A stretch of DNA of 64,000 bases, taken from Hypsibius dujardini. Lineage: Eukaryota; Tardigrada; Eutardigrada; Parachela; Hypsibiidae. Each line of letters begins with the position of its first letter. The first letter of the stretch is position 1. The translations under genes and the position numbers were made by a program. Below the pieces are notes generated by a model. That model saw only the letters and a list, made by a program, of their open reading frames with translations. It was not told the DNA's origin and made no database searches. Shown piece after piece: positions 24,501 through 36,343 of this stretch. Where the stretch lies: assembly GCA_001579985.1 (NCBI GenBank), contig LRSR01005660.1:53969-117968 (forward strand), given 5' to 3'.

Positions 24501-25690
24501 AAAATGATAATTTCAGAAAGCTTATTCACACAATTTTCTCAGGCATCAGAAACATTCTTCTAATTGGAAGAAGACCACACAGTAGTTCATACCATTTTAG
24601 AAGGATTCAATTATTATAGTTGCACTGTATTGCTGATTGAACTGTGAATATGTAGTTCATTCTTGTTTGAGAATGTTCGAAAATCTTTCATTTAAAAATC
24701 ATAAACAAAATCTCAATCGATGTAACACTTCCCACTTGTGTGCCTCGTATCACGTCCGCTACGTGTAGCAGGTGGAAAATTCTCCATGTTTCCAATTCCC
24801 ACATTCTGCTTCCCACGTAAAACGCCAGTTGCGCCTGCTCTCTAATTGCCGCTTTCACGGTTATAAAACTTAATCCCTACTTGAGAGATGCACAGTTTGT
24901 TCTCCACCCATTCGTCCAATATATGAGGAGCATTCACTGAAAGTGAGAATGTGCATAACATTAGCACTTGTACAGTATTGTATTTGCCGTATAGTTAGAA
25001 TTAAAACTTACTTTGGGGGTGCTTTTATGTTTAGGTAGTTTGGTTGTGTTGTGCGCGGAGTGAATCGGATACAGGTATCGCCGGCGAATGCTTTCATTGC
25101 TTTTTGAATGACTTTTCTATCTGTCGGTTCTATCACACAAAAGAGTAATTGTTAATATATATACATGCTCAGCAATACGTTGCACGAATGATATGTCTCG
25201 TTAGACTAACCAAATACTGGTGAGAGGACATAAGGGATAGAAACCGTGCTGTTGTTCGCGTCTTTTGGCCACTGATAGGAATCATTAGCGATGCCATTCT
25301 TCGCCTGTAAACAGTCAAACATGGAAAATGAAATTGTATAAAAAAACCTGCCACTGATGAGTGAGATGGAAATTTTATCTCTTTACCAGAATGCCGTTTG
25401 ATTCCGGACTGCTGTCCCGTTCCATCCCCATGACATCTCCTTGGAATAAATTCGTGTTGAGCAGTTGTGAGCTGGATTCAATCGTTGAGTCTGCATAGTT
25501 TGATTTTATTGTCAAACTTATTAGTACTTTTACATAAAACTCCACATAATGAACAGTATGGGAGGCGTGGACCAAAATATCAATGCACTCGGAATTACTC
25601 ACCGGACACTGGCGCTGCTTCTCTGTCATTTAGAATCGCACAATGTAGGATAACTGTCAGCCATAGTTGAGCTCGATCATTCTTGTACAT
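21592..25690 (-). CDS. Astacin-family zinc metalloprotease (M12A)
   Basis: Nine exons on the minus strand: 25603-25690, 25387-25490, 25211-25304, 25012-25129, 24881-24936, 23998-24051, 23862-23933, 21794-22196 and probably 21592-21616. Phases all agree, giving 337 residues. Order: signal peptide (AQLWLTVILHCAIL), propeptide with the FQGD cysteine-switch-like motif, IPYVLSPVFG mature start, TCIRFTPRT, CSSYIGRMGGEQTVHLS, the zinc site HELMHALGFYHEQAR, and the Met-turn SVMHY. A Thr-rich C-terminal tail follows. All zinc ligands and the catalytic Glu are present, so it should be active and secreted. The nearest neighbours are YWTD copy 2 and a defensin. The last 25-base exon is the weakest part of the model. 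A Tc1-like element lies in the 22197-23861 intron. Confidence 0.88.
22319..23170 (+). mobile_element. Tc1-like transposon remnant with ~240-base inverted ends
   Basis: Sequence from 22319 (cacgtggccacaa) is mirrored at 22930-23170 over roughly 240 bases with scattered mismatches. Between the arms, 22557-22880 holds broken Tc1 transposase: FQRDNASLYVTKNMQEYLE, then a decayed IKNR region with several stops. It lies within the astacin intron. Just outside the right end, 23186-23221 forms a near-perfect hairpin built on gtatagcgtcttaag. Confidence 0.8.
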
Positions 25691-25889
25691 TCTGGTTAAA
25701 GTCACGCAACGAAGAGTACGCGCAGATAAATAATGTCAGCTTCAAGGACTCCTATCACACGCACAGATGAGTGTATATGTGGTGAAACGATAATCATAAA
25801 AAATAAATTGCCTTTAACCAAAACAAAAACCTGTTATTCTTATTTCATGGAAAGTGGCTTTTCCTTTTCTCTGTCTGTGGCAGTGACAG

Positions 25890-26020
25890 AGAGTAGAGCT
25901 GTGCAAACCGCACCGCCGCAAACCGCGCGGCGGTCCGCGGCTGTGCAGTTTTGGACTGCTCGCGGTCTGCGGTGCGGTTGCGGTTAAGAAGTCTGCGGTT
26001 GCGGTTTTGCGTTCTTTACC
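25890..26020. repeat. GC-rich CCGCAAACCGC/GCGGTTGCGG inverted repeat
   Basis: A strikingly GC-rich island in AT-rich surroundings. Blocks like gcaaaccgcaccgcc on the left are mirrored by ggtgcggttgcgg on the right. It could be a small MITE end or a cruciform-prone tract. It lies upstream of the astacin start codon. Confidence 0.55.
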
Positions 26021-26567
26021 CGCCCTAGTCCTGAAATATCACATCTGCTACTGTTTTCACTTACACTTTTTTTGACTCTTTAACTGTCTGGCATTCTGTG
26101 ATTTCTCTTGGAAAAGCTTGACGACAATGTGACTAAAAACAAAATAACGAAAGTGAGAAAACAGTCGCTAAAGTTGTCTAACTCGGGCAGTAATGGAGAT
26201 TTTCCCTCCCGATCGAGGTGGTGTTTTTTTTACAAATACCTGCCTATTTATCATGATTTTACGTTGGGGTCTCCGCGTGGAAATCACATAAGCCGTTTCA
26301 GAAAAAAATAAAGAAGAAAAATACTTCCCGTGCCAATTGGTGCTATGAGGCAACGCTTGATTGATTGATTCTTCAATTGCTTTTCCGAACTTTTAAATTT
26401 TTTTATGCCAAAAAATATTTTGCTGAGCGTACACGTATTTTTTAAATGTACTAGACTCCTTGAGAAATATTTTAAAAAAAATTAGAAATGTTTCGATCAA
26501 CCAGAACAGCTCGAAAAAATAAACTAAAAGAGCACAGTGGCGATGCCGTCAATAACTTATACTCGTG

Positions 26568-26672
26568 CAGCCTGCAATCGGCCCTACAGCCTGCACTCGG
26601 CCCTGCAGCCTGCACTCGGCCCTGCAGCCTGCACTCGGCCCTGCAGCCTGCACTCGGCCCTGCAGCCTGCAC
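26568..26672 (+). repeat. 19-base minisatellite, about 5.5 copies
   Basis: Unit cagcctgcactcggccctg repeated at 26568, 26587, 26606, 26625, 26644 and 26663. The array is interrupted by a hAT-like MITE, and one more unit resumes at 27318. Confidence 0.9.
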
Positions 26673-27317
26673 TAGTGTTGTTTAAATGTATTTAAATTTT
26701 TAGTTGAAATAGCCAAAAACGGTTTTTTATTTTAAGTAAAATATATGTTTAATTTTGTTTAAACTCGATATTTTTTTTAAATTTAAAATCATTCCCTGAG
26801 CCATTATTTTATTTATATTTAAATTCTCGAGAAAACGCGCAAAGCAATTTAAATATATATTATCACCCCCTCTTTTCGCGTGACGGCGGGCTTGATTGCT
26901 TGATTATTCTCTGAATGGCGCTCAGAAATCCTAGATTGATTGTCTGATTTGCCTGAGAAATTATAAATACCGGCTTTAGTTCCTCATCTGATTGATTTAT
27001 TGTCGCAACCTTCAGCATTATCAGTTGATTGATCATTCGTTTCCTTACAATATCTGTTTCACAGTAAGATTTATTGCGTTTAACGATCCACTAGGGGTTT
27101 CGCTGCATATTGCATTGGCAATGTCATACGATTTCCACTTCATTTAAATTCAGCATTTTATTTAAATAAAAGGTCGAGTTTTATTTAAATGGTAATTTTA
27201 TTTAAAATACGCTGTTTTTTTTAAAATACATTCAAACGATATTTTATTTAAAGTCGCCGAGGATTAATACTTTTTTTTAATTTATTTAAATTCAAAACTG
27301 TTAGTTAAACAAGACTA
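26673..27317. mobile_element. hAT-like MITE with perfect 8-base target duplication
   Basis: Begins TAGTGTTGTTTAAA and ends with the inverted form of TAGTCTTGTTTAAC. The flanks at 26665-26672 and 27318-27325 are identical (gcctgcac), the 8-base hallmark of hAT insertion. The minisatellite unit could supply part of that match by chance. The interior is AT-rich and non-coding, related to 5463-6135. Confidence 0.75.
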
Positions 27318-27550
27318 GCCTGCACTCGGCCCTGCAGCCATAAGAAGCGTAAGGCTAGACTACGGTTATTAGCACTCCTCCCTTCATTCATTTTTTTGCG
27401 GTGTTACGTTACGTTTGAAAAATTGCGTTTTATTTTTAAAATTTTGTTGAAGGCTTGTAGTAAGTTCGAAAAATACGTGTACGCTCAGCAAAATATTTTT
27501 TGGCATAAAAATGACAACTGACAAAGGACAACTGCTTATTTCTGTTTGAT

Positions 27551-29589
27551 ATGAGGCTGATGGCGAGCTGGAAGGATGTGCTGAGCGACGATCACGGAAG
27601 CTGGGTCCAGACGACTGGCGGACGGACGACCCATGCTTTGTTAGAGGACGGAGAATGTCACCTCATCACAGACGAGCAATATCGCCATGCACCAAATGCT
27701 GTGTCGTTCAAGCGCGTTTACTGGAAACATCCGACGTTCCCCTATCGTCGAAACCTGCTGCGGTGCGTGGATGGCCGGTGTCAGTTTGCTATCATGCAAT
27801 ACCAGTACGACGGAAATCCTGACGACTGCGACTGGGGCGTACCAATTCACAGCAACCGGAAGCACGGTTCCCGGCCATATAGTCGTACTATGCAGAGCGT
27901 GAAAAACAACATTAAGGAATCTGGAAGGGCTGCTGCGCTAACAACCTACCAGGGCAACAGGAAAGACATCCTGCGCCTGGGTCACCCATCTAGCATAGCC
28001 AGTGGGAAGAAGCAAATCATGAATCTTAACCAGCCGCAGCAGACAGGAGAGAACATTGCAGGTTAGCGTAGTATTCTTTACGGTGTACTACCTGCACACC
28101 ATCAGAGGACCGGCAAATATTCAGACAGAGATACAAACAGCCAGACTAACGAACAAACAGGGAGGCATAATAATTTAATTTTAATTTAATAATATAATTT
28201 AATTTAATAACTTAATTTAATTAATTTAATTTAATTTAAAGCTACGTTAAGTAAATTTATTTCCATTCAAAACTAGATTACATATTTTGAATGATGAAAC
28301 AAAGTAATCAACACTTTTAGCTCATTTTAGTTTATTAAAACGGTAGTAGACTAATTATATTCTGCAACTCTGTCATAAAATGTACTGTACTGTCGTGATC
28401 ATTTGGTGCTGCGTTTTATGTCTACCGTATATTGTGACTGCAGTGAAACACAATGTATGCAGTCATAATGTACGGGTGGGTCTAAAAAGCAGCACCAAAT
28501 GATCGGGGCAGTAAAGTGCTGTAGTAGTACTGTACTACAACTGTAGTACTATGGTAAAAGTGTTTTGCTGTTGACATCAGAAATTTGAGTTTGCAGTAGA
28601 CTTTTAATTTCGAAAACACGATGTAAAAACCACTTATACGAAGCATAAAAAAATATTAAAAACTAAATAAATTAGGTATGTGATTGACAAATTATAATCC
28701 CCCCCCAATTAAACAGATAGCAGCTAAAAATCTGTCCAGTTTGAGCAGGAATCAGTTGAGTGATTTTAGTTTTATGTTTTTATCAAATAAAGTTTTCGTA
28801 AATACTTTCAATTAAATTTTTTATTATATTAAAACGTTCAAAAAAGTTATTAATTAATTTAGTTCGTTTAGTTTTTTCCTTAATTTTTTTTACTTTTATC
28901 TTCTTTAATAATAAAATCTGTTTGGTATGTTTGACTAGGCGTTATGGAGAAGTGTCGCGAAGAGCTACATTTTCCGGAAATTCGCTTTATCCGGATTGCG
29001 ATGAACAGCCCCCGGCTTCTGGTCTTTCTCGCCACCAAGCAGCAACTTGCTGACTTAGAAATTCACTGCTGTAATCCAGACTTGTTCTCCGTTCTCGGCA
29101 TTGACACTACGTTCAACTGTGGCAAATTCTACGTTACGGTATTCACCTTCCGCCACCTCATGCTGAAGTCCAAGTACAACCGAGTTCGTGACATCAATCC
29201 CGTCATGATTAGGGCAATTTTTATACATGGCGATCGCTCCAAGGAGACATACACCGACATGATTTTGGCGCTGATTGCCGCTTGCCCGGCTCTGGAGGAT
29301 CGCCTCAATGTCTTCGGCACCGATTCCGATGAATCATTGTACGGCCCATGCAGGTACGCCGTTGCAGTGGTTGTTTCGAATCTGTTAGTTGTGCTCTTTC
29401 GTTCACTAAATGTACGCGTACATATCGATTTCTCTTTCCATCTGAAATCTCAGTCTATGTCTGTCTATTTGTCTGTCTGCCTGTCAGTCTGTCTTCTTGA
29501 CTGATTGACTGACTGTTTGTCTGTCTGTCGGTCGGTCAGTCGGTCGGTCTGTCGGTCTGTCGGTCTGTCTGTCTCTCTGTCTGTCTGTT

Positions 29590-29672
<83 letters not shown>

Positions 29673-32201
29673 TTGTCTGTCTGTTTGACTGTCTGATTGA
29701 CTGATTGTCTGTCTGACTGTCTGACTGACTGACTGTCTGTCTGTTTGTCTGTCTGTCTTTCTGTCTGTTTGTTTGTTTATCTGTCGGGTATTTCTACCTT
29801 CCTGCCTGCTTTTCGTCTGTCTCTCGGTCTATCTCTCTGTCTGTCTGCTTGTCTGTTTGTCTGTTATTTCTGCCTTCATGTTTGCTTGTTAGTCTGTTTG
29901 CCTATTTAACATCTGAAGATAAATGCACTTTTTGTTGCAGGGAATATTTCAAAAGGGCGGAACATTTGCTGTGCAGTCTGCATGTGCGTGACAATATCGA
30001 CCGGAAGCTGAGCTCCCTTGGTGTCCCGAAACGCGTCAGAGACGAAATCGCGGCGGATATAGATGGAAAACAGGTGGATGGAGTGAAGCAAGGCGGACTG
30101 GTGGATCGGTTGCAGGATGAATATCACGACGCGGTGGATCGTCTCTGTGGTGTGTGGTCGGACCTGATTGGAGCAAAGGGTCCAGTATTCGTCCAGTACT
30201 TCCTCGCCGAGAAGTCAGACAAGATCTAGAACTGCATGCTCCTTCAGCAGCGTCATCGATGTGGGTTGAAGATGGAAGTCTACACTCAGAATGCAAACGA
30301 GTGTGCGAACTCATTGATTAAGAACTTCACTGAAGGGAAGCTGCCACTGAAACCTTTTGTAGAACAGATGCGGTCTTTCATTTGGGACCGCAAGATAGAA
30401 GTTCGCGACTCTCAGCGGGACGCGTCGGACTCGGTGGAACTTCTGCCGGAGTACGCACACTTGCGGATCGAAAAGGACGATTTTTGGACGGCATCGACCG
30501 AGTCGACGGCGAAAGAGAAAATGCTGAACCGGATCTTCTTAGCTACCCTTGTCATTCCAGAGAAGGGTGAGCTTGAAATGTTAGTTTCAATCCTATTCGG
30601 GCGGCAGACTGCATGGTTGACATACATGAAAGACGATAAAAATATACAGTCACAAGCAAGAGAACTGCAGTGCAGAGAAAGGACCCTATCCGACACGCAT
30701 CCATAGATTATTTACTGTACGCATATTTTTGTCATGTAGTGTTGAGATGGATCAATGCATCTCGGAAAAGCCTTTGGCGAGTGGGGACCAAGGTTTGTTG
30801 TCCGTATAGTGTATCTTCTGTTAGTCCATTAGTCGGTCTGACGGTGTGTTCACTGTTTTTTTGCTGTGCCTCTTCATTTTTGCAGGAAGTTTTTGGGGCA
30901 ATGGAGTGAAACGGTCGCGCGACGCGAATGGAACCGACATTAGAGCGAAGCGAACGTGTGTTAAAGGACATACATTTTTAGCATTTTGCTTGCTTATTTT
31001 ATTTTACAATGAGCGATAATTCTTAAACTAGTGTGCTAAGTTTTACCAAAAAGACTAATTCAAATTTTGAAAGCTTTTAAATACCATATTTTTCGAATTC
31101 AAATCTGCTGAGAACTTAGTTTTCGTTTGTATTTTAGTCGTGGGATGTCAGAATTTACCTTCCCGCAGTACGGTACTGCGGTATTTCCCCATTTCAAACG
31201 ACTTGACACTCCTCGTGTCATGCTAGCTTGTCAAAAAGCCCAGGAGTACGCCTCCGATGATACGAAGTTGCGGGTTGCTCCCGGTGGAGACCCCTTTTTC
31301 TTTACAGCCTCCAGCTCCAAAGATGTCAAGGCCCTTCACTCCATTCAGTTTCACCAGAAAACAGGCCAGATCACCTGCACCGGCTGCCTCGCCTACAGCA
31401 CCTTCAAATTTTGCGCACATGCTTTCGCAGTCGCTGTCCGCTGTCAAAGTGTGACGATATTCGTCCAGTGGTACGATCAGAAGGGCGGTAACATTAACTT
31501 GGATGCTATTACAGTATACAGGCAGCTAAAACGTAAGGATATTTAAAGGAAGCCTCAGACGTACCGTAATAATTCGCGTATGAACCAGTTTCAAAATCGT
31601 GCCTTGTGATGAATACTTTGATTATTTTTGTACTCTGGACTAGACAACGCACAAATATATTAAATTGATAGGATTACAAGTTTTGTCAACCATAATTTAA
31701 GACTAAAATAAGAATTAATTTTTTATCATTTCCCAAAAATTATATTCTAGTTTACTCATTTGTCTCCAATAATCACCTTTACCATGAAGAATTGCACATC
31801 TCCAAAAAATCTTTTTTTTTTACCAGGCGTTAGAAGCAAAGCTGTCAAAGCGACACAGGTCCGCAAGGGAACGACAGCACAGCGCGAAGAGGTGGAGCAG
31901 ATTGCTTCTACCAGTGGAACCGTCATCTGGCTGCGGAAGGTGAGAGACGGCGGCGTGGTGGTTTCTCCTGCACCGTACACGTCCGAACTGCATTTTCTTG
32001 CCGACTGCCATGGTTCCGTCTCTTCCTGCTACGGCTGCCGTAAAACCCTGAAAAAATACCTACCGTCTCCGTCCAATATCGTCATCGTGTCTCACCAGTA
32101 CCGCAGCTACCGTGACCCCAAAACAAATAAGGAAAAAAATGGCGAGATGGGAAACGCCTATTATCACCTTAGCTTGAAGTGCATCGAGGAGAGAATTCCA
32201 G
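27551..32201 (+). CDS. MULE transposase-derived gene with SWIM zinc finger
   Basis: Six plus-strand exons: 27551-28061, 28939-29353, 29941-30566, 30886-30955, 31138-31532 and 31827-32201, all with GT-AG borders and compatible phases. The MULE catalytic core shows VLGIDTTFN (first Asp), NVFGTDSDESL (second Asp) and YTQNANECANSLIK (Glu). A SWIM finger follows: TCTGC...FCAHAFA. Then comes a conserved Cys-rich C-terminal region (LADCHGSVSSCYGCRKTL). One in-frame TAG lies at 30227-30229; otherwise every frame is open. No terminal inverted repeats are obvious. The intron at 29354-29940 holds a TCTG array. A further C-terminal exon is likely; a candidate lies at 32507-32636. It is either a recently broken element or a host gene derived from one. 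The short 30886 exon is the least certain. Confidence 0.7.
28380..28520. mobile_element. Small fold-back MITE in MULE-gene intron
   Basis: The left arm (gatcatttggtgctgc...) and right arm (gcagcaccaaatgatc) are inverted over about 45 bases around a short loop. Non-coding. It lies in the first intron of the MULE-derived gene. Confidence 0.65.
29440..29880 (+). repeat. (TCTG)n microsatellite
   Basis: Long TCTG/TTTG/ATTG array just downstream of a GTACGC donor and upstream of the ttttgttgcag acceptor of the MULE-derived gene. Its Leu-Ser-Val-Cys readings are artefacts. Confidence 0.9.
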
Positions 32202-33589
32202 GTACAGCAGATGTCATTATGAACACATACACCGAAGTTGAATGGAGTATAAAAAAAACGTGGTATCTATTTTTCTCTTTAAAAAAGTCGTGCAACGTTT
32301 TTAACACGTTTGTTTTTATGAAGACTACATAAGATAAATACACAATAATCAAGAAGTGTACTATATTTAACTATAAACAGTTGGCTCTAACTATAATCCA
32401 TTTAAAAACTATCATTTTTTATTAATTCCAGCAGACTTTGTATTTTCAATCAGTTAAGTTCTTTCAGATAGCTCTACCGGTTTTTGTATGATTGTTCCCA
32501 AAAATAGTATAACAGAATTCCATATTTTACAAATTTCATGGGCGTTGATCTCATCATTTCTCACATGGTGGCAGCGAAATTGGATGGCCTGCACAAGAAA
32601 CATCTGAAAGCCGTCCTAAATATTGTTGTAGATTAATCACGCAAACTCGTGCCAATTCTTGCCATTTTAATTTCTTACGTATCAATCGGGAGTTACACGA
32701 GGTTGAAGTTTTGCTGTTCCACCTTTTTTCTATGACATTTATTTTTTGTATTAAAATCTCGCTATAACTACTTTACGCTCCCGATCTCAAGGGTCAATTT
32801 TAGGTCCGGCCCGAAAACACATTCCGTCGCTCGCTTGGTTGTTCATTCAGATTCACTTAACCCGTTAACGTCCGGTACCAGATCCGACTTGATTCTGGTG
32901 CTAAAAATATTTTTCACTGACTAAGTATGGCTTCAATAAGAAAAAAACGAAGTTTCAATTTTTCTTGGATGACTTTGCGAAATTTCAGTTTTTTCAGGTG
33001 ACCACTGTCCATTGGTGAGCTAGAACACAAATTTCGACCGAAAATTGTGTCGCACAACGGTTTGCATCATTTTTCGTCTTTCAATTCATTAAGCAATCAA
33101 TTTGTTTCTATAAGATCGCCTTTTATTGATTTTTTGGACAAAATTTGGTAGTCTAGTTTGACCGCTGGTCACGCCCAAGCGATTGAACCAATCTAACCAA
33201 ATTTTTTTGAATCTTGCCGACTCTTGTTCAATCTGGATGTCGCAAAAGAGCTCGTAATTTTCTGATTTTTTCCCGTCTGACGGTGTTCGGCGACCCTAAG
33301 GACCCAAAAAGCGACAAAAATGGTCAATTTCTTTATTTTTACGGACGGCAGCCAGCTTCAAAATTCACAACCAATAGTTTTTATTTTAAAGAAACACTTC
33401 AACATTCAATGCCAATTTAATTTGCCTTAAACAATTGAACCGTCTTGGAGATTAAAAACAAAGGTCGCTAGTCGTCATTTTGACGCCAATGGTCGTTAAC
33501 GGGTCAAGGGCAAGGGCAACCCAGCGCTTTGAAATCGTCCTTAAATCTAGCCGGGTCGCCAGCCGCAGTGATCATGGATGATTGTTTTC
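32202..33589. other. Region after MULE-derived gene; no firm gene
   Basis: An open stretch ending in TAA at about 32634-32636 reads ISHMVAAKLDGLHKKHLKAV. It could be a last exon of the MULE-derived gene, but its phase does not match the donor at 32202 without another exon. The rest shows only short open frames. Confidence 0.35.
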
Positions 33590-34135
33590 GTGTTCCAATC
33601 TATTTTTTTATGACTCCCTGTTGAATTGGCAAAATTTTGTCTTTTTCAACTTTTCATAAAAAATCCTATGACGTCATCGGACGTAGCCGTCCCTCTCGGG
33701 CACTCTTTTGATAATTTTGAATGGCGAATATCTTCTGATTAACCTCGTTTTGTACTTTTCCAATAGGAATTTAAAATTGCAACTCTAAAAATTCAGCGTT
33801 TTGAGTTAGCAAGATGCATTACAAAAAAAAGAGGAAGAACCGTAAAAAAACTTATTTTGGGATGGGATGAACTTGGGTCGCTGATCTTCTCAAACTTTAC
33901 TCTGTAACTAGACCAGTCAGATGAAAACGTTGAATTTCAAAGGTTGCAATTTAAATACCTATCAGAAAAGTGCAAAACGAGGTTAATCAGAAGATATTCG
34001 CCGTTTAAAGTTATCAAAAGAGTGCCCGAGAGGGACGGCTACGTCCGATAACGTCATAGGATTTTTTTTGAAAAATTGAAAAGGACAAAACGTTTGCCAA
34101 CTCAACAAGGAGTCATAAAAAAATAGATTAAAAAA
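33590..34135. mobile_element. Fold-back element, ~200-base arms
   Basis: Sequence at about 33593-33790 recurs inverted at about 33935-34133. For example cgaatatcttctgattaacc on the left is mirrored by ggttaatcagaagatattcg on the right. The loop is about 140 bases, non-coding. No transposase is present. Confidence 0.8.
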
Positions 34136-34167
34136 AATAAATGGTGGTTGATAATCCGGCAACGCCA

Positions 34168-34812
34168 TTAAATCCAAGGAAAACTCCAGAGCAAGATCAG
34201 GAAATGCTTTCCGAAAATTTTTGGGCGGCGATGAGGAATTACATAAGGGGCCGAACGGATCGGGGTGGTCGCAAGAGCCGTCTGAGTAGCGACCACTTTC
34301 TGAACCGGATGGGAAGCCTTTCTACGGGCTTTCCGTAGACGCGATCGCAAACGTGCCATGTCTCTTGCGTGCTTAACTTCAAGTTTGCCGCGCGTCTTCC
34401 ATAGTTCAATCTGTTGCTGGCCTTTTAGTTCACTAATGCGAAGTGCAGTTTGTGCGTCATATTCCTTTAAAATTTGCTCGGTGTAATTTTCGTGCTCTAT
34501 ATGAACCCAGTAGTTTTCAAACCGAGAAGAATTCATAAAATTTTGATTTGATGTGTAATCCCGCTTCCAGCATTTGTCAGTTTTGTGTCCTGGCATGAAA
34601 CACGCCATGCAACGGATACTTAAGGGCGTGTCCTCGTGGTCAAAATGCTTCATCAAGCGTCCATTAACAAACGTATCGAAGTATTCAATCAAATACAGGT
34701 CACCGCGGGAATCAATGAAAAATTCAGTTTTGCTGGGGACAAAACGTCCGGGCATTTCAACGGAAGCCTTAAGGATTGGACATGCATCATGTTTTCTCGT
34801 AAGTTCTACCAA
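34168..34812 (-). CDS. Zinc-knuckle protein fragment, probably Gag of an LTR element
   Basis: A 214-residue frame on the minus strand. It contains one CCHC zinc knuckle (CMACFMPGHKTDKC, CX2CX4HX4C) after a folded-looking region (EFFIDSRGDLYLIEYFDTF). Behind it is a long Lys/Arg-rich helical stretch (ELWKTRGKLEVKHARDMARL). It lies directly inside an LTR on the same strand, so Gag is the simplest reading. No protease or reverse transcriptase follows; the fold-back element abuts its end. A cellular zinc-knuckle gene remains possible. Confidence 0.5.
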   Translation of the reverse strand: MVELTRKHDACPILKASVEMPGRFVPSKTEFFIDSRGDLYLIEYFDTFVNGRLMKHFDHEDTPLSIRCMACFMPGHKTDKCWKRDYTSNQNFMNSSRFENYWVHIEHENYTEQILKEYDAQTALRISELKGQQQIELWKTRGKLEVKHARDMARLRSRLRKARRKASHPVQKVVATQTALATTPIRSAPYVIPHRRPKIFGKHFLILLWSFPWI

Positions 34813-34930
34813 CTTCCACTTCCCTCAAGTTGAAAAACAACAGAAACTTAAAACGCCAAGAGCTAGATATTTTAGTGCCCTATAATAAAATCCACTCCTT
34901 TACCTAGTCGCCGCTGCTTGAGGAACCAAT

Positions 34931-35260
34931 TGTTAGGCCTCCGTCCCTACTAAGACGGAAGAATCTGAACATACAAGCTATTAGACTGAACAATAGGAGA
35001 AGAATTGTGGTTAGACTTAACTGGTAGAGAAGATTAGAGGTGAAGGAAAGAAACTTACTGTAGAAAGCACGCTTATATAGTCAGGGATAAAGAATAATTC
35101 TGATCTGACGTACTAGCTCCTGCCGACATGGCGGAACTGTGTACGTGATAATAGCTGAGTAAGTACAACATAGAATGTGAGGGCAGATAGGAATGAGTTA
35201 ACTAGGTAGATAGACTGTACTATTAGTAAGTGATGGGTACCTGTTGGGTACCACCCAACA
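34931..35260 (-). mobile_element. LTR (about 330 bases) of a truncated retrotransposon
   Basis: Read on the minus strand it starts TGTTGGGTGGTACCC, ends GGCCTAACA and contains a TATATAAG box near 35075. Immediately inside comes attggttcctcaagcagcgg, where a primer-binding site would lie. A second LTR is not in the window. Confidence 0.55.
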
Positions 35261-36009
35261 CCCTTAACGTCAGAATTCGTCAGAATTTTTGTACACCCCG
35301 TAGATCTTCAGTTTCTGACGTCAGAAACCATAGACCCCTTCCATTACAGAAAAAAATGTGAAATGTGTCTTTATCACTCCAAATCGGGCCTGTCCTCTAC
35401 CAGTTCTGTTTCGCGCGCCGGTAGCTCTCTCGTTTGGGAATTTCGGGGCAAGAACTAACGAATGCATCGATTTTCGATTTAAGGAATTCCAAAATTGATC
35501 ATTTCTAAGCCTACTGGGTTCCCCAAAGCTGACGTCAGGACGCCGGCCTACCCCCATCCCATCCAGTCAGAGTTCGCCAAGTATTTTTCGCACCCCACCC
35601 CCATAACCAATACTGACATCAATTACGGATGTTCCCTTATGATGAAATGAAAGAGGAGAACATTCTGTCGAATGAGTGGTGACCTACTTTCCCCCTGCTA
35701 GAGGGGATGGAACAGCATGTCGATGAAGTTACTGTAGCGACGCGATTTTAAGGCGCAGCTGTAGCCACGCCCCCGGGCTGTTTTCCCACCACTCTGAATT
35801 GCCCTAAATATTTCATTGCAAATATATACCGTTCAAAATCTATCGTTTCTGTTTAAAATGCCCGGAAATTTTTACCGACAACCAAAGAAATACAATTCTG
35901 GAGCGCTGGACTATGCCTCATGGATTGTCTCAGCGAGAATTTGCTAGAGCGGAGAAAATCGGAGAGGCTAACCTACGCCGGTGGCTAACGTAAGAGCCTA
36001 CTTTTTCGG
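35261..36009. other. No gene seen
   Basis: Moderate GC. Only a short unmatched minus-strand frame at 35321-35557. Confidence 0.4.
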
Positions 36010-36262
36010 TTGATTCATCTCTTGATTGAAAATTTGTGAAGATCACTAAGCACGTGAACCGTTAGTTAATTGATCTCTTGATTGAAAATTCGTGAAGATC
36101 ACTAAGCATGTGAATTGTAGGTTGATTGATCTCTTGATTGAAAATTTGTGAAGATCACTAAGCACGTGAAATGTAGGTTGATTGATCTCTTGATTGAAAA
36201 TTTGTGAAGATCTATTAGCATGTGGGCCTTTGGTTGATTGATCTCTTGATTGAAAATTTTGA
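36010..36262 (+). repeat. 56-base tandem repeat, about 4.5 copies
   Basis: The string ctcttgattgaaaatttgtg recurs at exact 56-base steps (36019, 36075, 36131, 36187, 36243) with few changes. It ends next to the EGF exon of YWTD copy 3. Confidence 0.9.
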
Positions 36263-36343
36263 ACCAACAAAACAACTTAACAAAGATAAAGAAATCAGCA
36301 ACTGAAGTTGGTCCAAAAACTTGGGAAGAAACTGGGAAATACG

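Noticed and set aside
29440-29880. Possible Cys-rich protein from the TCTG tract
   Set aside because: Microsatellite between a splice donor and acceptor of the MULE-derived gene.
36010-36262. CRISPR-like periodicity
   Set aside because: 56-base units are contiguous with no variable spacers; a tandem repeat in a eukaryote.
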